A DNA stretch of 63,160 bases from Nodosilinea sp. LEGE 06152 (GTDB taxonomy: Bacteria; Cyanobacteriota; Cyanobacteriia; Phormidesmidales; Phormidesmidaceae). Numbering within the stretch: position 1 is the first letter of the stretch; each line of letters starts with the position of its first letter. Both the position numbers and the translations under genes were made by a program. Shown here piece by piece: positions 53,080 to 62,211 of this stretch. The notes under the pieces are model-generated. The model made no database searches, was not told the DNA's origin, and was given only the letters and a program-made list of their open reading frames with translations. The stretch lies in NCBI RefSeq assembly GCF_015207525.1, contig NZ_JADEWR010000002.1, positions 215,654-278,813 of the forward strand, in the 5' to 3' direction.

Positions 53080-55824
53080 ATGACCCAAGACGAGCTGCTG
53101 CAACTCATTGACCAAGCCGCTGCTGAAGGCTGGACAGAGCTAGATCTCTCGGGCCAGGGGCTGACGGAGTTGCCCCCTGAAATTGGCAAACTCACCCAGC
53201 TTGAAAGCTTAATTCTGGGAAAGGTTGAAAAATGGAGTAATCCAAAGGGGCAACCGACTCCCAAGCTGCTTACCAATGCTCTCAGTTCCCTACCATCCAC
53301 ACTAGCGAATTTGAAGCACTTGAAAGTGCTAGATTTGAGCGGTAATCCTCTAGAACAGTTGCCAGAGATTATTTTTCAGCTCAAATCACTCACGGACCTT
53401 ACCGCGATCGCTGTTAATTTATCTAAGATTCCCGATTGTATCCAAGGGCTCACCAACCTAACGACACTTTCCCTCTCTAGCAATCAAATCACGGCAATTC
53501 CTGAGCACATTGGAGCACTCACCAGTCTGACGACACTTTCTTTCTCTAGCAATCAAATCACGGCAATTCCAAAAAACATTGGAGCACTCACCAACCTAAG
53601 GGAACTTTTCCTTTATAGAAATCAAATCACGGCGATTCCTGAGTGCATTGGAGCACTCACCAACCTGACGGCGATTTATCTCTACAGTAATCAAATCACG
53701 GCAATTCCTGAGTGCATCGGAGCACTCACTAACCTGACGACACTTTCCCTCTCTAGCAATCAAATCACGGCAATTCCTGAATACATCGGAGCGCTCACTA
53801 ACCTGACGATACTTAATCTTCACAGAAATCAAATTACGGTCATTCCCGAGTGTATGGAGGCACTCGTTAATCTCACGCAACTTTCCCTCTCTAGAAATCA
53901 AATTACGGCAATTCCTGGGTGCGTGGGAGCACTCATTAATCTTACGCAACTTTATCTCTCTGACAATCAAATTAGGGTCATTCCTGAGTGCATTGGTCAG
54001 CTCTTGAATCTTGAAAAGCTAGACCTTGAAAACAATAAAATCGAAACTTGCCCTGATTGGTTAGAGAGGTTGTCCCAGCTAAAAATTCTAGACTTGCGCC
54101 GTAACCCTCTACCCATTTCCCCAGAGATTTTGGGGCTAGCAGAATCTAGTGATGCTCCTGGTTCCGTTGAGGATATTTTTAACTATCTGCGCAAACTTCG
54201 TGGCGGTGATGTTCGACCTCTCAACGAAGCCAAGCTTCTCCTAGTTGGCCAGGGCAGCGTTGGCAAAACGTCTCTAGTCAAGCAGCTGATGGAGAGCACA
54301 TATAACCCCAATGAGCCCCAAACCGATGGCCTTACCGTTTGCACCTGGGGTGTCCACGTTAACAGCAAAGACGTGCGCCTCAACGTGTGGGATTTTGGCG
54401 GCCAAGAGATTTACCACGCCACCCATCAGTTTTTTCTCACCAAGCGCAGCCTGTATGTGCTCGTCTGCAACTGCCGCACTAGCGAAGACGAAAACCGCAT
54501 TGAATACTGGCTCAAGTTGATCCAAAGCTTTGGCGGCGAGTCGCCCGTTATCATTGTCGGCAACAAAAAGGATGAGCAACCCTTCGACGTCAACCGCAAA
54601 GCCCTTCGCGAAAAATATCCCAACATCTGCGCCATTCTCGAAACCTCTTGCCAAACCGGCGACGGCATCGATGATTTGCGGGCTAAAATCACTGAAGAAG
54701 TAGGCAAATTGCGCGATGTCTACAACCTGCTGCCCCTCTCCTGGTTTGAGGTTAAAGAAAAGCTCGAAGCCCTAGACAAAGACTTTATTAGCTACAGCGA
54801 ATATATCGGCATCTGCTACCAGAACAATATTCCCGAAGAGCAAAACCAAACCCAGCTCATCGACCTGCTCCACAATCTGGGCCTGGTGCTCAACTTCCGC
54901 GACCACCCCATTCTCCACAGCACCAACGTGCTCAATCCCGACTGGGTTACCCAAGGTATCTACACTCTGCTCAGCGACGAAACCCTCAAAATCCAGGGGA
55001 AAGGCATTCTCGACTACGACGACCTGAGCCGGGTGCTAGAGCCAACCCGCTACCCCCCCGAGCGTCACCGCTACCTCACCGAACTCATGCAGGAGTTTCA
55101 GCTCTGCTTTGAGCTGCCCGACTGCCCCTGCCCCCGCTTTCTCATCCCCGGCCTGCTTCCCAAAGACGAACCTGAAGACACCGGGTTAGAGGGCGACACC
55201 CTAGAGTTTCAATACCACTACCGCATTCTGCCCGAGAGCGTACTGTCGCGGTTCATTGTGCTCAGCCACGAAAAAATCCACGAGCAAACCTGCTGGCGCA
55301 GCGGCGTCATGCTGGAATATTGCGAAGGCGACGAGATCTGCAACATTGCCCGCGTCAAAGCCGACCCAGAAGACAAAAAGATTTTCATCTCTATTAGTGG
55401 GCGCGAAACCACCCGCCGCATTTTTCTCGCTCTCATCCGCGACACCTTTACCAAAATCCACAAGAGCTTTGCCGATTTAGAAGTCACCGAATGGGTGCCC
55501 GTCCCTGGTCATCCCGACCATCCCCCCCTCGACTACCAAGAGCTGCTGGGCCTGGAGGCCATGGGCGAACAGACTGTCACCATCGGCAAACTGCGTCTGC
55601 GCCTCAACCTGCGCCAGATCCTCGACGGCTACGAACCCGTGGAAGCCCGCCGCCAGCGCGACCTTAAAGAACGCGGCCTCGACATCGAAGAGCGCTACGG
55701 CGATATTCACCTCAACATTCACCAGGGCAATCGCGCTACCCATCAGCACGGCAGCGGCGATAATGTAGCAGGTGACCTGGTGCAGGGCGACAAACGCACC
55801 CACCCCAAGGGTGCGTATGTCTGA
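53080..55824 (+). CDS. LRR-Roc-COR (ROCO) GTPase
   Basis: This 914-residue ROCO protein has N-terminal LRRs (about 20-360), a Roc GTPase domain and a COR dimerisation domain. The Roc domain has P-loop VGQGSVGKTSLVKQL near residue 390, switch/G3 VWDFGGQEIYHATHQFF near 437 and G4 NKKDE near 494. COR follows (about 545-800: LDPDW-like VLNPDWVTQGIYTLLSDET). The tail (about 880-914) is IHQGNRATHQHGSGDNVAGD, shared in part with the protein at 56358. The LRR block is eight 69-bp repeats. Bacterial ROCO proteins cycle between monomer and dimer; cellular roles are mostly unknown. It overlaps the DUF4258 gene by 8 bases. Confidence 0.95.
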   Translation: MTQDELLQLIDQAAAEGWTELDLSGQGLTELPPEIGKLTQLESLILGKVEKWSNPKGQPTPKLLTNALSSLPSTLANLKHLKVLDLSGNPLEQLPEIIFQLKSLTDLTAIAVNLSKIPDCIQGLTNLTTLSLSSNQITAIPEHIGALTSLTTLSFSSNQITAIPKNIGALTNLRELFLYRNQITAIPECIGALTNLTAIYLYSNQITAIPECIGALTNLTTLSLSSNQITAIPEYIGALTNLTILNLHRNQITVIPECMEALVNLTQLSLSRNQITAIPGCVGALINLTQLYLSDNQIRVIPECIGQLLNLEKLDLENNKIETCPDWLERLSQLKILDLRRNPLPISPEILGLAESSDAPGSVEDIFNYLRKLRGGDVRPLNEAKLLLVGQGSVGKTSLVKQLMESTYNPNEPQTDGLTVCTWGVHVNSKDVRLNVWDFGGQEIYHATHQFFLTKRSLYVLVCNCRTSEDENRIEYWLKLIQSFGGESPVIIVGNKKDEQPFDVNRKALREKYPNICAILETSCQTGDGIDDLRAKITEEVGKLRDVYNLLPLSWFEVKEKLEALDKDFISYSEYIGICYQNNIPEEQNQTQLIDLLHNLGLVLNFRDHPILHSTNVLNPDWVTQGIYTLLSDETLKIQGKGILDYDDLSRVLEPTRYPPERHRYLTELMQEFQLCFELPDCPCPRFLIPGLLPKDEPEDTGLEGDTLEFQYHYRILPESVLSRFIVLSHEKIHEQTCWRSGVMLEYCEGDEICNIARVKADPEDKKIFISISGRETTRRIFLALIRDTFTKIHKSFADLEVTEWVPVPGHPDHPPLDYQELLGLEAMGEQTVTIGKLRLRLNLRQILDGYEPVEARRQRDLKERGLDIEERYGDIHLNIHQGNRATHQHGSGDNVAGDLVQGDKRTHPKGAYV
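53479..54030 (+). repeat. Eight 69-bp tandem repeats encoding LRRs
   Basis: Units begin at 53479, 53548, 53617, 53686, 53755, 53824, 53893 and 53962. Each encodes a 23-residue LRR of the form xNQITxIPExIGALTNLTxL. Nucleotide identity between units 3, 4 and 5 is high; later units are more diverged. The block is more AT-rich than the Roc-COR part. Confidence 0.92.
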
Positions 55825-56143
55825 AGCCTCGGCGTTGCCTACGCTTCAGACATACGCCAAAGCAAGCAGCAGCAGACTTACAGGCCCCATACAAATTTTC
55901 TGGACCAAGCACGCCAAGGAACGTCAACAGCAATGGCAACAGCGATTAGGCATTACTCGCGAGGAAGTTGAAGCAGTTGTAAGAAACCCACAGCAGATCG
56001 TTATTGAAGATGATATTTCTGTTGCTCAAGCAATGCGAGGCAAGGGGCTATTGCGGGTTCCCTTCGCTGATGTGGCTGGCACAAGACGCATCATCACCCT
56101 GTACTGGACCAATCAAGTCAATCGCTACTGGCAGGAGAACTAG
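55817..56143 (+). CDS. DUF4258-domain protein, putative toxin
   Basis: The 108-residue protein (ATG 55817) has an N-terminal extension and then the DUF4258 core: IFWTKHAKERQQQWQQ, EEVEAVVRNPQQIV and TRRIITLYWTNQVNRYW. DUF4258 and BrnT-like proteins are small RNase-type toxins, often paired with DUF2283 or similar antitoxins. The start overlaps the ROCO stop by 8 bases, and a DUF2283 gene starts one base after its stop, so all three are probably translated from one message. Confidence 0.82.
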   Translation: MSEASALPTLQTYAKASSSRLTGPIQIFWTKHAKERQQQWQQRLGITREEVEAVVRNPQQIVIEDDISVAQAMRGKGLLRVPFADVAGTRRIITLYWTNQVNRYWQEN

Positions 56144-56144
56144 C

Positions 56145-56345
56145 ATGAACGTCAAATACGATGCCGAAGCCGATGTGCTGATTTTCATTATGAAAGATGT
56201 GCCACCCTGCGACGCTATCTCTGAACCGGGGGGAGTAATTGTTAGCTACGACGAAAATGCTGAACCAGTGAGCATCGAGTTTCTTAACGCTTCAAAGCGC
56301 AAACTCTTTAACCCCAGTGAGACTGTTCTTCAAGTTCTTAGTTGA
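56145..56345 (+). CDS. DUF2283 protein, putative antitoxin
   Basis: This 66-residue protein has the DUF2283 pattern MNVKYDAEADVLIFIMKD, GVIVSYDENAEPVSIEFL and NASKRKLF. Such proteins commonly sit right after DUF4258 genes and are predicted antitoxins. It starts one base after the DUF4258 stop and ends 12 bases before the DUF4926 fusion gene. Confidence 0.85.
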   Translation: MNVKYDAEADVLIFIMKDVPPCDAISEPGGVIVSYDENAEPVSIEFLNASKRKLFNPSETVLQVLS

Positions 56346-56357
56346 GCGATCGCAGTA

Positions 56358-57068
56358 ATGCCTACATCTGTATTTCAATTTCAACTGCTGGATGTGGTTG
56401 CTCTCAAAGAAGACCTACCTGCCCATCACCTAGCGGCTGGCCAAGTCGGTACCCTGGTCGAGAGCTTGGCCCCCGATGTCTACGAAGTTGACTTTAGCGA
56501 CGATGATGGCCAAACCTACGCCATGGTGCCTCTACACACCAGCCAACTGCTCAAGCTCCACTACGCTCCCGACAACACTTCTTTAGAGGCTTTGATCATG
56601 GCAAACACCATTAACCAGCACGGCAGCGGCGACAACATCGCAGGCGACAAAGTTATGGGTCAAAAAATTGGCACTCAGGTCAACGGCGGCAATATCGGCA
56701 ATGTAGTCAACGAAGCCGGTGGTAATGCCCAAGTTACCGCCGCAGGTTTTACCCAAACCAATGGCACCAGCACCGCCGAGCTGCTGCAACTGATCGCTAG
56801 CCTGCGCCAAACCGCCGTTCAGTTGCCTCCTGCTGTGCAAGAGGACATTGTTATTGACATTGACGATGTTGAAGCCGAGATCCAAAAGCCTGTAGACCAG
56901 CGCAGCATACCTCGACTAAAAAAGCGATTGACGGCCCTTCTGGCAGCGGCCTCGATGATTGCTGGGGGAGTTACGGCGGCTAACACCTTTGCCGACGAGG
57001 TAATAGAGCTAGGTAGTAAAGTCGGCATTGAGCTACAACTGCCCGCCGCCCCAACAGACCAGCCGTAG
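56358..57068 (+). CDS. DUF4926 fusion protein with GSGDN motif and helical C-terminus
   Basis: This 236-residue protein combines three parts. Residues 1-72 are a DUF4926 domain (FQLLDVVALKEDLPAHHLAAGQ reads as two adjoining pieces; VYEVDFSDDDGQTYAMVPL), normally a complete small protein. Residues 80-135 start MANTINQHGSGDNIAGDKV and continue as an Asn/Gly-rich stretch (VNGGNIGNVVNEAGGNAQ) that may form beta turns. Residues 140-230 are helical (ELLQLIASLRQTA, DDVEAEIQKPVDQRS, RLKKRLTALLAAASMIAGGV). The GSGDN motif also ends the upstream ROCO protein. An internal ATG at 56598 might start a shorter product. The function is unknown. Confidence 0.75.
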   Translation: MPTSVFQFQLLDVVALKEDLPAHHLAAGQVGTLVESLAPDVYEVDFSDDDGQTYAMVPLHTSQLLKLHYAPDNTSLEALIMANTINQHGSGDNIAGDKVMGQKIGTQVNGGNIGNVVNEAGGNAQVTAAGFTQTNGTSTAELLQLIASLRQTAVQLPPAVQEDIVIDIDDVEAEIQKPVDQRSIPRLKKRLTALLAAASMIAGGVTAANTFADEVIELGSKVGIELQLPAAPTDQP

Positions 57069-57226
57069 GGATTCACGGCCCAAGGGTCGTGCTGTAAAAG
57101 AACCAAGTCTTCACCAGGCCGCACTGCACTGTCTACCGATAAGTCATAGCCCGCAGTCCCGGCGGTACCATAGAGCAACGGTGCGGCGCGATCGCCGTCC
57201 GGGGTGTTTCGCCAGCCCTGCCTTGC
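57069..57226. other. Gap before rarA with a reverse-strand frame
   Basis: On the minus strand, 57244-57065 encodes a stretch with natural-looking composition (LLYGTAGTAGYDLSVDSAV, DLVLLQHDPWAVNPYGW) that runs into the preceding gene in antisense. It may be the remnant of a displaced gene. I cannot name it. Confidence 0.3.
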
Positions 57227-59446
<2,220 letters not shown>

Positions 59447-59473
59447 CGTCAGTGGTAGTCAACGATCGATTTT

Positions 59474-59590
59474 CAGCAACTCCTCAGTCGACTCTAGCGT
59501 ATCGGCTGCGATCGCAGGTTTATACTTTCGCCAGCGCAGAAATGCGAGGAAAGCGCACTGAAATGCCCGGTTTGTGATGAGTCATTGCGG
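59474..59590 (-). pseudogene. Decayed 3' fragment of an ATP-dependent DNA ligase gene
   Basis: About 115 bases match the 3' end of the ligase gene at 60482-62176 in the same orientation. On the minus strand the end reads DTLESTEELL where the intact gene reads DTLESAQELLAFFR. One base is inserted within the GCAGAAATGCGAGG part relative to the intact copy, which breaks the frame. The fragment lies just before the UPF0175/PIN pair, while the intact ligase lies just after it. Confidence 0.82.
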
Positions 59591-59696
59591 TAAGGCTTGG
59601 ATAAGAATGCACTTCTCTTCTCGTCCTATGGGGAGATGGTCTGAAAGCTATGCTAGTAATGACTCCCCTATCCTCCACTGCCAGCTAGGCTTACCC

Positions 59697-59966
59697 ATGA
59701 ATATCACTATCCCCGTTCCTAGTGACATTGAGCAGCGGCTGCAAGCGCACCTGGGTAGCCTATCGCAAAAAGCTCTAGAAGCCGTAGCTGTTGAGGCTTA
59801 CCGTTCAAAGCTCATCAGTGCAGCCGAAGTCCAACAGATGCTTCAACTGCCGTCAAGGCTCACTACTGATGCCTTGCTTAAGAAACATGGAGCTTACTTA
59901 CACTACACAGAGGCCGACATAGAGCACGATTTAGAGGCTGTCGATCGCGCTTTGACCAAGTCCTAA
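59697..59966 (+). CDS. UPF0175-family antitoxin
   Basis: This 89-residue protein starts MNITIPVPSDIEQRLQAHLG and contains ALEAVAVEAYRSKLISAAEV and a helix-turn-helix-like LPSRLTTDALLKKHGAYL, the UPF0175 pattern. These proteins pair with DUF3368 PIN toxins. Its TAA overlaps the toxin ATG by one base. I chose ATG 59697 rather than the earlier ATG codons because the upstream extension belongs to the ligase remnant. Confidence 0.88.
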   Translation: MNITIPVPSDIEQRLQAHLGSLSQKALEAVAVEAYRSKLISAAEVQQMLQLPSRLTTDALLKKHGAYLHYTEADIEHDLEAVDRALTKS

Positions 59967-60451
59967 TGGTGGTTTGCGACACGTCACCGATCTGCTACTT
60001 AATCTTGATCGGTGAAACCGGTCTACTGCCGCAGCTCTTTGATTCAGTAACGATCCCTATGGGCGTTAAAGATGAGCTGATGGCAGAGCAAAACTATGTC
60101 CTGATCCAGTCGTGGATTGCTGCACCGCCTGACTGGGTAACTATTCAGCTAGTGCCCCAATTGCTCGACAATCTGCCAGCCAAACTGGGTCGAGGTGAGC
60201 GAGAAGCTATATCCTTGGCGGCCAGCCTGCAAGCAAGCCTGATGATTTTGGACGATTGGGAGGCCAGGCAAGCTGCATTAGCTCAGGGCTTGACGGTCAC
60301 GGGGCTACTGGGCGTCTTGTTCAAAGCCGGAACAGAAGGGTTGCTAGACTTTCCCAATGCCATTGGCCGATTGCAGCAAACGTCCTTTCGAGCTTCGCCC
60401 ATCTTGATTCAACAATTCCTGGATCGGTACGCTCAAGTGATGGGGCAGTAA
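59966..60451 (+). CDS. DUF3368 PIN-like toxin
   Basis: This 161-residue protein is a PIN-superfamily DUF3368 member: MVVCDTSPICYLILIG with the first Asp, GVKDELMAEQNY with Glu, GRGEREAISLAASL with Glu, and MILDDWEARQAALAQGL with the Asp pair. GLLGVLFKAGTEGLL is typical of the family. It is probably a ribonuclease toxin controlled by the UPF0175 protein. It ends 30 bases before the stop of the convergent ligase gene. Confidence 0.9.
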   Translation: MVVCDTSPICYLILIGETGLLPQLFDSVTIPMGVKDELMAEQNYVLIQSWIAAPPDWVTIQLVPQLLDNLPAKLGRGEREAISLAASLQASLMILDDWEARQAALAQGLTVTGLLGVLFKAGTEGLLDFPNAIGRLQQTSFRASPILIQQFLDRYAQVMGQ

Positions 60452-60481
60452 TCGTAAATGTGCATCCAGGGATGGGGCTGT

Positions 60482-62176
60482 TTACCGAAAGAATGCTAGC
60501 AACTCCTGCGCCGACTCTAGCGTATCGGCTTCGATCGCAGGTTTGTCCTTCCGCCAGCGCAAAATGCGGGGAAAGCGCACCGAAATGCCCGACTTGTGGC
60601 GAGTCGATTCTGCAATGCCCTCAAAGCCAATCTCGAATACCTGAATCGGCTCCACCGATCGCACTGGCCCAAACCGCTCCGTAGTGTGGCGGCGAATCCA
60701 CTTATCGAGCGCGTCAATTTCGGCGTTGTCTAGACCGCTGTAGGCTTTGGCGAAGGGCACCAGGGTCTCGCCCTGCCACAGCGCAAAGGTGTAGTCGGTA
60801 AACAGGTTGGCCCGCTTGCCGCTGCCCGCCTGGGCGTAGATCAGCACCGCGTCGAGGCTCATGGGGTCGACTTTGTACTTCCACCAGTAGCCGCGCTTGC
60901 GGCCCACCAGGTAGGGGCTGTCGATCGCCTTCACCACCAGCCCCTCGGCTCCCTGCTGGCGAGAGTTTTGGCGTAGTTCTGCCAGTTCCGCAAAAGAGTG
61001 AAACTCAAGGGGGACAGACTGGTGCAGGTTGGGGGCGGTATGTACCCCCAGCAGGGCGGTGAGGGATTGGGTGCGATCGCCCCAGCTTTTCTCCCGAATG
61101 TCAATGCCGCCGAACTCCAGCAGGTCGTAGGCGATGAGGTGCACCGGGCTTTCCTCCATCACCTTTTTGCTGACTTTCTTGCGGCCCAGGCGCTTTTGCA
61201 GGTGGTTAAACGACAGCGGCATGCCGTCCTGCCAGCAGAGAATCTCGCCATCCATCACAATGCCGTTGGGAAAGGTGGCCATCATCGCCTCGATCTCTGG
61301 GAATTGCTCAGTGACCAGGTCTTCGCCCCGCGACCAGACAAAAACCTGGTCATCCCGCTTAATCACCTGGGCGCGAATGCCGTCCCACTTCCACTCCGCC
61401 CGCCAGCGATCGAAGTCTTCGCCCTGGAATTTTTCCTCGTCCAGGGAGGTGGCTAAAAAGAACGGGTAGGGCTGGCTGGGGGCATTCTGCGTCGCCTCTT
61501 CACTGGTGAGGGTGGTGTAGAACTCGACGGTGGGGCTAAAGTCGCCCATTAGGCGGTGGGCCAGCACCGCTTCAGAAACGCCCGTGGCGGCGGCGAGCCC
61601 CTTGATCACCAGCTTTGCCGATGCGCCAACCCGAAAGGCCCCGGTGAGAATTTTGTTGAGCACAAAGATCTCGGTGTTATCGAGCGCTGCCCACCAGGAG
61701 ACAATTAAATCCCGGCGTTCTTCATCGGTCTCCATCGCTTTGAACATTGGGATCACCTCCTCCATCCACTGGTGCAGGGGGATGGAACTGGAGGAATGGG
61801 ATTGGGAATCGCCATCAACCTCGGTAGGGGCAAACGGCCGTTTGCCCCTACAGGGAATAGCGCTATTTTTAGGGGACTGTCCCGCCAAATCTACATCGCG
61901 CAGCAGGAGGGCGATCACCTCTGCCGAATCACCTACCTGGGCGTAGCAGTCTTTAAACAGCCATTCAGGAATGTCAGAAATTTGCAGAAATACGTCCCGC
62001 AGCACCCGTGAGGTCACCGTGCGGCGGCGGGTTTTGCCCAGCAGCAGGTAGAGCGCCCAGACTTTGTCGGCGGGTTCGGCCTCTTGCGCTTGAAAATAGG
62101 CTTGCAGCGATCGCACCTTTTCATTGGTCGAGGTGGTCGCATCGATATCTTGAAAAAGCTGGGTAAATCGCTGCAT
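60482..62176 (-). CDS. ATP-dependent DNA ligase with in-frame palindrome
   Basis: This ligase (564 residues) has an N-terminal helical domain (about 1-225), the nucleotidyltransferase core with the adenylated Lys in EWKWDGIRAQVIK near residue 268, MDGEILCW, LIAYDLLEF, EGLVVKAIDSPY and the OB domain. The length matches archaeal-like ATP ligases found in some bacteria. Residues 109-118 (CRGKRPFAPT) are encoded by a perfect 28-bp palindrome of the GTAGGGGC family, within a low-complexity insert ending SQSHSSSSIPLHQ. The insert falls in the N-terminal domain and keeps the frame open. Confidence 0.94.
   Translation of the reverse strand: MQRFTQLFQDIDATTSTNEKVRSLQAYFQAQEAEPADKVWALYLLLGKTRRRTVTSRVLRDVFLQISDIPEWLFKDCYAQVGDSAEVIALLLRDVDLAGQSPKNSAIPCRGKRPFAPTEVDGDSQSHSSSSIPLHQWMEEVIPMFKAMETDEERRDLIVSWWAALDNTEIFVLNKILTGAFRVGASAKLVIKGLAAATGVSEAVLAHRLMGDFSPTVEFYTTLTSEEATQNAPSQPYPFFLATSLDEEKFQGEDFDRWRAEWKWDGIRAQVIKRDDQVFVWSRGEDLVTEQFPEIEAMMATFPNGIVMDGEILCWQDGMPLSFNHLQKRLGRKKVSKKVMEESPVHLIAYDLLEFGGIDIREKSWGDRTQSLTALLGVHTAPNLHQSVPLEFHSFAELAELRQNSRQQGAEGLVVKAIDSPYLVGRKRGYWWKYKVDPMSLDAVLIYAQAGSGKRANLFTDYTFALWQGETLVPFAKAYSGLDNAEIDALDKWIRRHTTERFGPVRSVEPIQVFEIGFEGIAESTRHKSGISVRFPRILRWRKDKPAIEADTLESAQELLAFFR
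61824..61851. repeat. Perfect 28-bp palindrome inside the ligase coding sequence
   Basis: Arms GTAGGGGCAAACGG and its exact complement, no spacer. It is the best-preserved member of the family in the window and is translated within the ligase. Confidence 0.92.
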
Positions 62177-62211
62177 GGCTGGGCGGATGGGCAGGCGTCG
62201 CTTTGCTCATC

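Noticed and set aside
53479..54030. CRISPR-like array because of regular 69-bp repeats
   Set aside because: The repeats are in frame, encode LRRs and have no unrelated spacers.
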